Shown here: piece after piece, positions 14,501-27,600 of the stretch
Numbering within the stretch: position 1 is the first letter of the stretch
Layout: each line of letters starts with the position of its first letter
NCBI RefSeq assembly: GCF_027579695.1
Contig: NC_083586.1
Span: 1,353,501 to 1,417,500 of the forward strand
Length of the DNA stretch: 64,000 bases
Source of the DNA: Neoarius graeffei
Lineage: Eukaryota > Chordata > Actinopteri > Siluriformes > Ariidae
Direction of reading: 5' to 3'
Translations under genes and position numbers: made by a program
The notes under the pieces: model-generated
The model's input: only the letters and a program-made list of their open reading frames with translations
Database searches by the model: none
Told to the model about the DNA's origin: nothing

Positions 14501-16898
14501 AGTCATGTTAGCTTCATGGCTGCACAAAGTGAGTCATGTTAGCTTCATGGCTGCACAAAGTGAGTCATTTTAGCTTCATTGATGCACAAAGTGAGTCATG
14601 TTAGCTTCATAGATGCACAAAGTGATTCATGTTAGCTTCATCGCTGCACACAATGATTCATGTTGGCTTCATGGCTGCACAAAGTGATTCATGTTAGCTT
14701 CAACGCTGCACAAAGTGATTCATGTTTGATTCACGTTAGCTTCATGGCTGCACAAAGTGAGTCATGGTAGCTTCATGGCTGCACAGAGTGAGTCATGTTA
14801 GCTTCATGGCTGCACAAAGTCAGTCATGTTAGCTTCATGGCTGCACAAAGTGAGTCATGTTAGCTTCATGGCTGCAGAAAGTGAGTCATGTTAGCTTCTT
14901 GTCTGTAGGTAGTGAGTCATGTTAGCTTTATGGCGGCACAAAGTGAGTCATGTTAGCTTCACAGATGCACAAAGTGATTCATGTAAGCTTCATGGCTGCA
15001 CAAAGTGAGTCATGTTAGCTTCATGGCTGCACAAAGTGAGTCATGTTAGCTTCATGGCTGCACAAAGTGAGTCATGTTAGCTTCATGGCTGCACAAAGTG
15101 AGTCTTGTTAGCTTCATGGCTGCACAAAGTGAGTCATGTTAACTTCAGGGCTGCACAAAGTGATTCATGTTAACTTCAGGGCTGCACAAAGTGATTCATG
15201 TTAACTTCATGGCTGCACAAAGTGATTCGTGTTAACTTCATGGCTGCACAAAGTGATTCGTGTTATCTTCATGGCTGCACAAAGTGATTCGTGTTAGCTT
15301 CATGGCTGCACAAAGTGAGTCATGTTAGCTTAATCGCTGCACAAAGTGAGTCATGTTTGCTTCAAAGATGCACAAAGTGAGTCATGTTAGCTTCATAAGC
15401 TGCACAAAGTGATTCATGTTAGCTTCATAGCTGCACAAAGTGAGTCATGTTAGCTTCATTATTGCACAAAGTGAGTCATGTTAGCTTCATAGCTGCACAA
15501 AGTGCTTCCTGTTAGCTTCATAGCTGCACAAAGTGATTCATGTTAGCTTCATAGCTGCACAAAGTGATTCATGTTTGATTCACGTTATCTACAAAGCTGC
15601 ACAAAGTGATTAACGTTAGCTACATAGCTGCACAAAGTGATTCATGTTAGCTTCATGGCTGCACAAAGTGATTCATGTTAGCTTCATGGCAGCACAAAGT
15701 GAGTCATGTTAGCTTCATGGCTGCACAAAGTGAGTCATGTTAGCTTTATAGATGCACAAAGTGATTCATGTTATCTTCATTGATGCACAAAGTGATTCAT
15801 GTTAGCTTCATGGCTGCACAAAGTGAGTCATGTTAGCTTCATGGCTGCACAAAGTGAGTCATGTTAGCTTCATGGCTGCACAAAGTGAGTCATGTAAGAT
15901 TCATTGATGCACAAAGTGAGTCATGTTAGCTTCATAGATGCACAAAGTGATTCATGTTAGCTTCATCGCTGCACACAGTGATTCATGTTGGCTTCATGGC
16001 TGCACAAAGTGATTCATGTTAGCTTCAACGCTGGACAAAGTGATTCATGTTTGATTCACGTTAGCTTCATGGCTACACAAAGTGATTCATGTTAGCTTCA
16101 TAGCTGCACAAAGTGATTCATTTTTGATTCACGTTAGCTACATAACTGCACAAAGTGATTCATGTTTGCTTCATGGCTGCACAAAGTGAGTCATGTTAGC
16201 TTCATGGCTGCACAAAGTGAGTCATGTTACCTTCATAGCTGCACAAAGTGATTCATGTTAACTTCATGGCTGCACAAAGTGAGTCAAGTTTGCTTCATGG
16301 CTGCACAAAGTGAGTCATGTTAGCTTCATGATTGCACAAGTGAGTCATGTTAGCTTCATAGCTGCACAAAATGATTCATGTTAACTTCATGGCTGCACAA
16401 AGTGATTCATGTTAACTTCATGGCTGCACAAAGTGATTCATGTTAACTTCATGGCTGCACAAAGTGATTCATGTTAGCTTCATGGCTGCACAAAGTGATT
16501 CGTGTTAGCTTCATGGCTGCAAAAATTGAGTCATGTTAGCGTCATGGCTGCGCAAATTGAGTCATGTTATCTTGATGGCTGCGCAAAGTGAGTCATGTTA
16601 GCTTCATGATTGCACAAGTGAGTCATGTTAGCTTCATCGCTGCACAAAGTGATTCATGTTATCTTCATGGCCGCACAAAGTGATTCATGTTAACTTCATG
16701 GCTGCACAAAGTGATTCATGTTAGCTTCATGGCTGCGCAAAGTGAGTCATGTTAGCTTCATAGCTGCACAAAGTGATTCATGTTAGCTTCATAGCTGCAC
16801 AAAGTGATTCATTTTTGATTCACGTTAGCTACATAGCTGCACAAAGTGATTCATGTTAACTTCATGGCTGCCCAAAGTGATTCGTGTTAGCTTCATGG

Positions 16899-17700
16899 CT
16901 GCGCAAAGTGAGTCATGTTAGCTTCATGGCTGCACAAAGTGATTCGTGTTACCTTCATGGCTGCACAAAGTGAGTCATGTTAGCTTCATGGCTGCGCAAA
17001 GTGAGTCGTGTTAGCTTCATGGCTGCGCAAAGTGAGTCGTGTTAGCTTCATGGCTCCGCAAAGTTAGTCATGTTAGCTTCATGATTGCACAAGTGAGTCA
17101 TGTTAGCTTCATTGCTGCACAAAGTGATTCGTGTTAGCTTCATGGCTGCAAAAAGTGACTCATGTTAGCTTCATGGCTGCGCAAAGTGAATCATGTTAGC
17201 TTCATGGCTGCACAAAGTGAGTCATGTTAGCTTCATGATTGCCCAAGTGAGTCATGTTAGCTTCATAGCTGCACAAAGTGATTCATGTTAACTTCATGGC
17301 TGCGCAAAGTGAGTCATGTTAGCTTCATGGCTGCACAAAGTGATTCGTGTTACCTTCATGGCTGCACAAAGTGAGTCATGTTAGCTTCATGGCTGCGCAA
17401 AGTGAGTCGTGTTAGCTTCATGGCTGCGCAAAGTGAGTCGTGTTAGCTTCATGGCTCCGCAAAGTTAGTCATGTTAGCTTCATGATTGCACAAGTGAGTC
17501 ATGTTAGCTTCATTGCTGCACAAAGTGATTCGTGTTAGCTTCATGGCTGCAAAAAGTGACTCATGTTAGCTTCATGGCTGCGCAAAGTGAATCATGTTAG
17601 CTTCATGGCTGCACAAAGTGAGTCATGTTAGCTTCATGATTGCCCAAGTGAGTCATGTTAGCTTCATAGCTGCACAAAGTGATTCATGTTAACTTCATGG
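16899..17700 (+). repeat. 401-bp higher-order tandem duplication in the satellite
   Basis: The marker gattcgtgttacc occurs at 16941 and 17342, 401 bases apart. The surrounding sequence, including the cggctccgcaaagttagtc-type unit and the aaaaagtgactc unit, is repeated in the same order. A third instance of the same block starts near 20724. Confidence 0.8.
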
Positions 17701-20700
17701 CTGCACAAAGTGATTCATGTTAGCTTCATGGCTGCACAAAGAGATTCGTGTTAGCTTCATGGCTGCACAAAGTGATTCATGTTAGCTTCATAGCTGCACA
17801 AAGTGAGTCCTACAAGCTTCATAGCTGCACAAAGTGATTCATGTTAGCTTCATGGCTGCACAAAGTGAGTCATGTTAGCTTCATGGCTGCACAAAGTGAG
17901 TCATGTTAGCTTCATGGCTGCACAAAGTGAGTCATGTTAGCTTCATGGATGCACAAAGTGATTCGTGTTAGCTTCATGGCTGCACAAAGTGAGTCATGTT
18001 AGCTTAATCGCTGCACAAAGTGAGTCATGTTTGCTTCAAAGATGCACAAAGTGATTCATGTTAGCTTCATAAGCTGCACAAAGTGATTCATGTTAGCTTC
18101 ATGGCTGCACAAAGTGAGTCATGTTAGCTTCCTGGCTGCACAAAGTGATTCATGTTAGCTTCATGGCTGCACAAATTGAGTCATGTTAGCTTCATGGCTG
18201 CACAAAGTGAGTAATGTTAGCTTCATGATTGCCCAAGTGAGTCATTTTAGCTTCATAGCTGCACAAAGTGATTCATGTTAACTTCATGGCTGCACAAAGT
18301 GATTCATGTTAACTTCATGGCTGCACAAAGTGATTCATGTTAGCTTCATGGCTGCACAAAGAGATTCGTGTTAGCTTCATGGCTGCACAATGTGATTCAT
18401 GTTAGCTTCATAGCTGCACAACGTGAGTCCTACAAGCTTCATAGCTGCACAAAGTGATTCATGTTAGCTTCATGGCTGCACAAAGTGAGTCATGTTAGCT
18501 TCAAGGCTGCACACAGTGAGTCATGTTAGCTTCATTGCTGCACAAAGTGAGTCATGTTAGCTTCATGGCTGCTCAAAGTGAGTCATGTTAGCTTCATGGC
18601 TGCACAAAGTGAGTCATGTTAGCTTCATGGCTGCGCAAAGTGAGTCATGTTAGCTTCATGGCTGCACAAAGTGAGTCATGTTAGCTTCATGGCTGCACAA
18701 AGTGATTCATGTTAACTTCATGGCTGCACAAAGTGATTCATGTTAACTTCATGGCTGCACAAAGTGATTCATGTTAACTTCATGGCTGCACAAAGTGATT
18801 CATGTTAACTTCATGGCTGCACAAAGTGATTCGTGTTATCTTCATGGATGCACAAAGTGATTCGTGTTAGCTTCATGGCTGCACAAAGTGAGTCATGTTA
18901 GCTTAATCGCTGCACAAAGTGAGTCATGTTTGCTTCAAAGATGCACAAAGTGATTCATGTTAGCTTCATAAGCTGCACAAAGTGATTCATGTTAGCTTCA
19001 TGGCTGCACAAAGTGAGTCATGTTAGCTTCATGGCTGCACAAAGTGATTCATGTTAGCTTCATGTCTGCACAAAGTGATTCATGTTAGCTTCATGGCTGC
19101 ACAAATTGAGTCATGTTAGCTTCATGGCTGCACAAAGTGAGTCATGTTAGCTTCATGGCTACACAAAGTGAGTCATTTTAGCTTCATGGCTGCACAAAGT
19201 GATGCATGTTAGCTTCATGGCTGCACAAAGTGATTCATGTTTGTTTCATGTTAGCTTCGTAGGTGCACAAAGTGATTCATGTTTGTTTCATGTTAGCTTC
19301 ATGGCTGAACAGAGTGATTCATGTTCGGTTCATGATTGCACAAAGAGATTCATGTTAGCTTGATAGCTGAACAAAATCATTCCTGTTAGCTTCATAGCTG
19401 CACAAAGTGATTCATGTTAGCTTCATAGCTGCACAATGTGATTCATTTTTGATTCACGTTAGCTACATAACTGCACAAAGTGATTCATGTTAGCTTCATG
19501 GCTGCACAAAGTGAGTCATGTTAGCTTCATGGCTGCACAAAGTGAGTCATGTTACCTTCATAGCTGCACAAAGTGATTCATGTTAACTTCATGGCTGCAC
19601 AAAGTGATTCGTGTTATCTTCATGGATGCACAAAGTGATTCGTTTTAGCTTCATGGCTGCACAAAGTGAGTCATGTTAGCTTAATCGCTGCACAAAGTGA
19701 GTCATGTTTGCTTCAAAGATGCACAAAGTGATTCATGTTAGCTTCATAAGCTGCACAAAGTGATTCATGTTAGCTTCATGGCTGCACAAAGTGAGTCATG
19801 TTAGCTTCATGGCTGCACAAAGTGAGTCAAGTTTGCTTCATGGCTGCACAAAATGATTCATGTTATCTTCATGGCTGCACAAAGTGATTCATGTTAACTT
19901 CATGGCTGCACAAAGTGATTCATGTTAGCTTCATGGCTGCACAAAGTGATTCGTGTTAGCTTCATGGCTGCAAAAAGTGAGTCATGTTAGCGTCATGGCT
20001 GCGTAAATTGAGTCATGTTAGCTTGATGGCTGCGCAAGGTGAGTCATGTTAGCTTCATGATTGCACAAGTGAGTCATGTTAGCTTCATCGCTGCACAAAG
20101 TGATTCATGTTATCTTCATGGCCGCACAAACTGATTCATGTTAACTTCATGGCTGCACAAAGTGATTCATGTTAGCTTCATGGCTGCACAAAGTGATTCG
20201 TGTTAGCTTCATGGCTGCACAAAGTGAGTCATGTTAGCGTCATGGCTGCGCAAAGTGAGTCATGTTAGCTTCATGGCTGCTCAAATTGAGTCATGTTAGC
20301 TTCATAGCTGCACAAAGTGATTCATGTTAGCTTCATAGCTGCACAAAGTGATTCATTTTTGATTCACGTTAGCTACATAGCTGCACAAAGTGATTCATGT
20401 TAGCTTCATGGCTGCACAAAGTGATTCGTGTTAGCTTCATGGCTGCACAAAGTGAGTCATGTTAGCTTCATGGCTGCGCAAAGTTAGTCATGTTAGCTTC
20501 ATGATTGCACAAGTGAGTCATGTTAGCTTCATTGCTGCACAAAGTGTTTCATGTTAGCTTCATGGCTGCACAAAGTGAGTCATGTTAGCTTCTTGTCTGT
20601 AGGTAGTGAGTCATGTTAGCTTTATGGCTGCACAAAGTGAGTAATGTTAGCTTCACAGATGCACAAAGTGATTCATGTAAGCTTCATGGCTGCACAAAGT

Positions 20701-23280
20701 GAGTCGTGTTAGCTTCATGGCTGCGCAAAGTGAGTCATGTTAGCTTCATGGCTGCACAAAGTGATTCGTGTTACCTTCATGGCTGCACAAAGTGAGTCAT
20801 GTTAGCTTCATGGCTGCGCAAAGTGAGTCGTGTTAGCTTCATGGCTGCGCAAAGTGAGTCGTGTTAGCTTCATGGCCCCGCAAAGTTAGTCATGTTAGCT
20901 TCATGATTGCACAAGTGAGTCATGTTAGCTTCATTGCTGCACAAAGTGATTCGTGTTAGCTTCATGGCTGCAAAAAGTGACTCATGTTAGCTTCATGGCT
21001 GCGCAAAGTGAATCATGTTAGCTTCATGGCTGCACAAAGTGAGTCATGTTAGCTTCATGATTGCCCAAGTGAGTCATGTTAGCTTCATAGCTGCACAAAG
21101 TGATTCATGTTAACTTCATGGCTGCACAAAGTGATTCATGTTAGCTTCATGGCTGCACAAAGAGATTCGTGTTAGCTTCATGGCTGCACAAAGTGATTCA
21201 TGTTAGCTTCATAGCTGCACAAAGTGAGTCCTACAAGCTTCATAGCTGCACAAAGTGATTCATGTTAGCTTCATGGCTGGACAAAGTGAGTCATGTTAGC
21301 TTCATGGCTGCACAAAGTGAGTCATGTTAGCTTCATGGCTGCACAAAGTGAGTCATGTTAGCTTCATGGCTGCACAAAGTGAGTCATGTTAGCTTCATGG
21401 CTGCGCAAAGTGAGTCATGTTAGCTTCATGGCTGCGCAAAGTGAGTCATGTTAGCTCAATGGCTGCACAAAGTGAGTCATGTTAGCTTCATGGCTGCACA
21501 AAGTGAGTCATGTTAGCTTCATGGCTGCACAAAGTGAGTCATGTTAACTTCATGGCTGCACAAAGTGATTCATGTTAACTTCATGGCTGCACAAAGTGAT
21601 TCGTGTTATCTTCATGGATGCACAAAGTGATTCGTTTTAGCTTCATGGCTGCACAAAGTGAGTCATGTTAGCTTAATCGCTGCACAAAGTGAGTCATGTT
21701 TGCTTCAAAGATGCACAAAGTGATTCATGTTAGCTTCATAAGCTGCACAAAGTGATTCATGTTAGCTTCATGGCTGCACAAAGTGAGTCATGTTAGCTTC
21801 ATGGCTGCACAAAGTGATTCATGTTAGCTTCATGGCTGCACAAATTGAGTCATGTTAGCTTCATGGCTGCACAAAGTGAGTAATGTTAGCTTCATGATTG
21901 CCCAAGTGAGTCATTTTAGCTTCATAGCTGCACAAAGTGATTCATGTTAACTTCATGGCTGCACAAAGTGATTCATGTTAACTTCATGGCTGCACAAAGT
22001 GATTCATGTTAGCTTCATGGCTGCACAAAGAGATTCGTGTTAGCTTCATGGCTGCACAATGTGATTCATGTTAGCTTCATAGCTGCACAACGTGAGTCCT
22101 ACAAGCTTCATAGCTGCACAAAGTGATTCATGTTAGCTTCATGGCTGCACAAAGTGAGTCATGTTAGCTTCAAGGCTGCACACAGTGAGTCATGTTAGCT
22201 TCATTGCTGCACAAAGTGAGTCATGTTAGCTTCATGGCTGCACAAAGTGAGTCATGTTAGCTTCATGGCTGCGCAAAGTGAGTCATGTTAGCTTCATGGC
22301 TGCTCAAAGTGAGTCATGTTAGCTTCATGGCTGCACAAAGTGAGTCATGTTAGCTTCATGGCTGCGCAAAGTGAGTCATGTTAGCTTCATGGCTGCACAA
22401 AGTGAGTCATGTTAGCTTCATGGCTGCACAAAGTGATTCATGTTAACTTCATGGCTGCACAAAGTGATTCATGTTAACTTCATGGCTGCACAAAGTGATT
22501 CATGTTAACTTCATGGCTGCACAAAGTGATTCATGTTAACTTCATGGCTGCACAAAGTGATTCATGTTAACTTCATGGCTGCACAAAGTGATTCGTATTA
22601 TCTTCATGGATGCACAAAGTGATTCGTGTTAGCTTCATGGCTGCACAAAGTGAGTCATGTTAGCTTAATCGCTGCACAAAGTGAGTCATGTTTGCTTCAA
22701 AGATGCACAAAGTGATTCATGTTAGCTTCATAAGCTGCACAAAGTGATTCATGTTAGCTTCATGGCTGCACAAAGTGAGTCATGTTAGCTTCATGGCTGC
22801 ACAAAGTGATTCATGTTAGCTTCATGTCTGCACAAAGTGATTCATGTTAGCTTCATGGCTGCACAAATTGAGTCATGTTAGCTTCATGGCTGCACAAAGT
22901 CAGTCATGTTAGCTTCATGGCTGCACAAAGTGAGTCATGTTAGCTTCATGGCTACACAAAGTGAGTCATTTTAGCTTCATGGCTGCACAAAGTGATGCAT
23001 GTTAGCTTCATGGCTGCACAAAGTGATTCATGTTTGTTTCATGTTAGCTTCGTAGGTGCACAAAGTGATTCATGTTTGTTTCATGTTAGCTTCATGGCTG
23101 AACAGAGTGATTCATGTTCGGTTCATGATTGCACAAAGAGATTCATGTTAGCTTGATAGCTGAACAAAATCATTCCTGTTAGCTTCATAGCTGCACAAAG
23201 TGATTCATGTTAGCTTCATAGCTGCACAATGTGATTCATTTTTTAATTCACGTTAGCTACATAACTGCACAAAGTGATTC
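17300..23280 (+). repeat. about 3.4-3.8-kb duplicated satellite block with unit-level indels
   Basis: The left copy (17300 to about 19480) recurs as the right copy (about 20720 to 23280). The offset of shared rare markers grows from left to right: 3421 (gattcgtgttacc at 17342 and 20763), 3669 (agcttaatcg at 18001 and 21670), 3762 (18900 and 22662) and 3793 (acacaaagtg at 19161 and 22954, also atgttcgg). All the increments (248, 93 and 31) are multiples of 31. The copies have therefore gained or lost whole monomers since they were duplicated. Confidence 0.8.
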
Positions 23281-24610
23281 ATGTTAGCTTCATGGCTGCA
23301 CAAAGTGAGTCATGTTAGCTTCATGGCTGCACAAAGTGAGTCATGTTACCTTCATAGCTGCACAAAGTGATTCATGTTAGCTTCATGGCTGCACAAAGTG
23401 AGTCAAGTTTGCTTCATGGCTGCACAAAGTGAGTCATGTTAGCTTCATGATTGCACAAGTGAGTCATGTTAGCTTCATGGCTGCTCAAATTGAGTCATGT
23501 TAGCTTCATAGCTGCACAAAGTGATTCATGTTAGCTTCATAGCTGCACAAAGTGATTCATTTTTGATTCACGTTAGCTACATAGCTGCACAAAGTGATTC
23601 ATGTTAGCTTCATGGCTGCACAAAGTGATTCGTGTTAGCTTCATGGCTGCACAAAGTGAGTCATGTTAGCTTCATGGCTGCGCAAAGTTAGTCATGTTTG
23701 ATTCACGTTAGCTTCATGGCTGCACAAAGTGAGTCATGTTAGCTTCATGGCTGCACAAAGTGAGTCATGTCAGCTTCGTGATTGCACAAAGTGATTCATG
23801 TAAGCTTCATGGCTGCACAAAGTGATTCATGTTAGCTTCATAGATGCACAAAGTGATTCATGTTAGCTTCATTGCTGCACAAAGTGAGTCATGTTAGCTT
23901 CATCGCTGCACAAAGTGAGTCATGTTAGCTTCGTAGCTGCCCAAAGTGATTCATGTTAGCTTCGTAGCTGCCCAAAGTGATTCATGTTACCTTCGTAGCT
24001 GCCCAAAGTGATTCATGTTAGCTTCATGATTGCAAAAGTGATTCATGTTAGCTTCTTGGCTGCACAAAGTGAGTCATGTTAGCTTCATGGCTGCACAAAT
24101 TGAGTCATGTTAGCTTCATGGCTGCACAAAGTGAGTCATGTTAGCTTCATGGCTGCACAAAATGATTCCTGTTAGCTTCATGGCTGCACAAAGTGAGTCA
24201 TGTTAGCTTCATGGCTGCACAAATTGAGTCATGTTAGCTTCATGGCTGCACAAAGTGAGTCATGTTAGCTTCATGGCTGCACAAAATGATTCCTGTTAGC
24301 TTCATGGCTGCACAAATTGAGTCATGTTATCTTCATGGCTGCACAAAGTGAGTCATGTTAGCTTCATGGCTGCACAAAATGATTCCTGTTAGCTTCATGG
24401 CTGCACAAAGTGAGTCATGTTAGCTTCATAGCTGCACAAAGTGATTCGTGTTAGCTTCATAGCTGCTCAAAGTGAGTCATGTTAGCTTCATGGCTGCACA
24501 AACTGATTCATGTTATCTTCATGGCTGCACTAACTGAGTCGGGTAAACTTCACGGCTGCACAAAGTGAGTCATGTTAGCTTCATAGCTGCACAAAGTGAT
24601 TCCTGTTAGC

Positions 24611-27600
24611 TTCATGGCTTCATGGCTGCACAAAGTGAGTCGAGTTAGCTTCATGGCTGCACAAAGTGAGTCATGTTAGCTTCATGGCTGCACACAATGA
24701 TTCCTGTTAGCTTCATGGCTGCACAAAGTGAGTCATGTTAGCTTCATAGCTGCTCAAAGTGAGTCATGTTAGCTTCATGGCTGCACAAACTGATTCATGT
24801 TAGCTTCATAGCTGCACAAAGTGAGTCATGTTAGCTTCATGGCTGCACTAAGTGAGTCGTGTAAACTTCATGGCTGCACAAAGTGAGTCATGTTAGCTTC
24901 ATGTCTGCACAAAGTGATTCATGTTAGCTTCATGGCTGCACAAAGTGAGTCATGTTAGCTTCTTGATTGCACAAAGTGAGTCATGTTAGCTTCATAGCTG
25001 CACAAAGTGATGCATGTTAAATTCATGGCTGCACAAAGTGATTCATGTTACCTTCATGGCTGCACTAAGTGAGTCATGTTAGCTTCATGGCTGCACTAAG
25101 TGAGTCATGTTAGCTTCATGGCTGCACAAAGTTAGTCATGTTAGCTTCATGGTTGCACAAATTGAGTCATGTTAGCTTCATGGCTGCACAAAGTGAGTCA
25201 TGTTAGCTTCATGGCTGCACAAAATGATTTCTGTTCGCTTAATGGCTGCACAAAATGATTCCTGTTAGCTTCATGGCTGCACAAAGTGAGTCATGTTAGC
25301 TTCATGGCTCCACAAATTGAGTCATGTTAGCTTCATTGCTGCACAAATTGAGTCATGTTAGCTTCATGGCTGCACAAAGTGAGTCATGTTAGCTTCATGG
25401 CTGCACAAAATGATTCCTGTTAGCTTCATGGCTGCACAAAGTGAGTCATGTTAGCTTCATGGCTGCACAAATTGAGTCATGTTAGCTTCATGGCTGCACA
25501 AAGTGAGTCATGTTAGCTTCATGGCTGCACAAAATGATTCCTGTTAGCTTCATGGCTGCACAAATTGAGTCATGTTATCTTCATGGCTGCACAAAGTGAG
25601 TCATGTTAGCTTCATGGCTGCACAAAATGATTCCTGTTAGCTTCATGGCTGCACAAAGTGAGTCATGTTTGCTTCATGGCTGCACAAAGTGAGTAGTGTA
25701 AACTTCATGTCTGCACAAAGTGAGTCATGTTAGCTTCATAGCTGCACAAAGTGATTCGTGTTAGCTTCATAGCTGCTCAAAGTGAGTCATGTTAGCTTCA
25801 TGGCTGCACAAACTGATTCATGTTATCTTCATGGCTGCACTAAGTGAGTCGTGTAAACTTCACGGCTGCACAAAGTGAGTCATGTTAGCTTCATAGCTGC
25901 ACAAAGTGATTCATGTTAGCTTCATAGCTGCACAAAGTGATTCATGTTAGCTTCATAGCTGCACAAAGTGATTCATGTTAGCTTCATAGCTGCCCAAAGT
26001 GATTCATCTTAGCTTTGTAGCTGCACAAAGTGATTCATGTTAGCTTCGTAGCTGCACAAAGTGATTCATGTTAGCTTCGTAGCTGCACAAAGTGAATCAT
26101 GTTAGCTTCGTAGCTGCACAAAGTGATTCATGTTAGCTTCAAAGCTGCACAAAATGATTCATGTTTGATTCATGTTAGATTCATAGCTGCACAAAGTGAT
26201 TCATGTTAGCTTCATGACTGCCCAAAGTGATTCATGTTAGCTTCGTAGCTGCCCAAAGTGATTCATGTTAGCTTCGTAGCTGCACAAAGTGATTCATGTT
26301 AACATCATGGCTGCACAAAGTGAGTAATGTTAGCTTCAAGGCTGCACAAAGTGAGTCACGTTAGCTTCATGATTGCACAAAGTGAGTCATGTTAGCTTCA
26401 TGATTGCACAAAGTGAGTCATGTTAGCTTCATCACTGTACAAATTGAGTCATGTTAGCTTCATGGCTGCACAAAATGATTCCTGTTAGCTTCATGGCTGC
26501 ACAAAGTGAGTCATGTTAGCTTCATCACTGTACAAATTGAGTCATGTTAGCTTTATGGCTGCACAAAGTGAGTCATGTTAGCTTCATGGCTGCACAAAAT
26601 GATTTCTGTTCGCTTCATGGCTGCACAAAATGATTCCTGTTAGCTTCATGGCTCCACAAATTGAGTCATGTTAGCTTCATGGCTGCACAAATTGAGTCAT
26701 GTTAGCTTCATGGCTGCACAAAGTGAGTCATGTTACCTTCATGGCTGCACAAAATGATTCCTGTTAGCTTCATGGCTGCACAAAGTGAGTCATGTTAGCT
26801 TCATGGCTGCACAAAGTGAGTCATGTTAGCTTCATGGCTGCACAAAATGATTCCTGTTAGCTTCATGGCTGCACAAATTGAGTCATGTTATCTTCATGGC
26901 TGCACAAAGTGAGTCATGTTAGCTTCATGGCTGCACAAAATGATTCCTGTTAGCTTCATGGCTGCACAAAGTGAGTCATGTTTGCTTCATGGCTGCACAA
27001 AGTGAGTAGTGTAAACTTCATGTCTGCACAAAGTGAGTCATGTTAGCTTCATAGCTGCACAAAGTGATTCGTGTTAGCTTCATAGCTGCTCAAAGTGAGT
27101 CATGTTAGCTTCATGGCTGCACAAACTGATTCATGTTAGCTTCATAGCTGCACAAAGTGAGTCATGTTATCTTCATGGCTGCACTAAGTGAGTCGTGTAA
27201 ACTTCACGGCTGCACAAAGTGAGTCATGTTAGCTTCATAGCTGCACAAAGTGATTCATGTTAGCTTCATAGCTGCACAAAGTGATTCATGTTACCTTCAT
27301 GGCTGCACTAAGTGAGTCATGTTAGCTTAATGGCTGCACAAAGTAAATCATGTTAGCTTCATGGCTGCACAAAGTGAGTCATGTTAGCTTCATGGCTGCA
27401 CAAAGTGAGTCATGTTAGCTTCATGGCTGCACAAATTGAGTCATGTTAGCTTCATGGCTGCACAAATTGAGTCATGTTAGCTTCATGGCTGCACAGAGTG
27501 AGTCATGTTAGCTTCATGGCTGCACAAAATGATTCCTGTTAGCTTCATGGCTGCACAAAATGATTCCTGTTAGCTTCATGGCTGCACAAAATGATTCCTG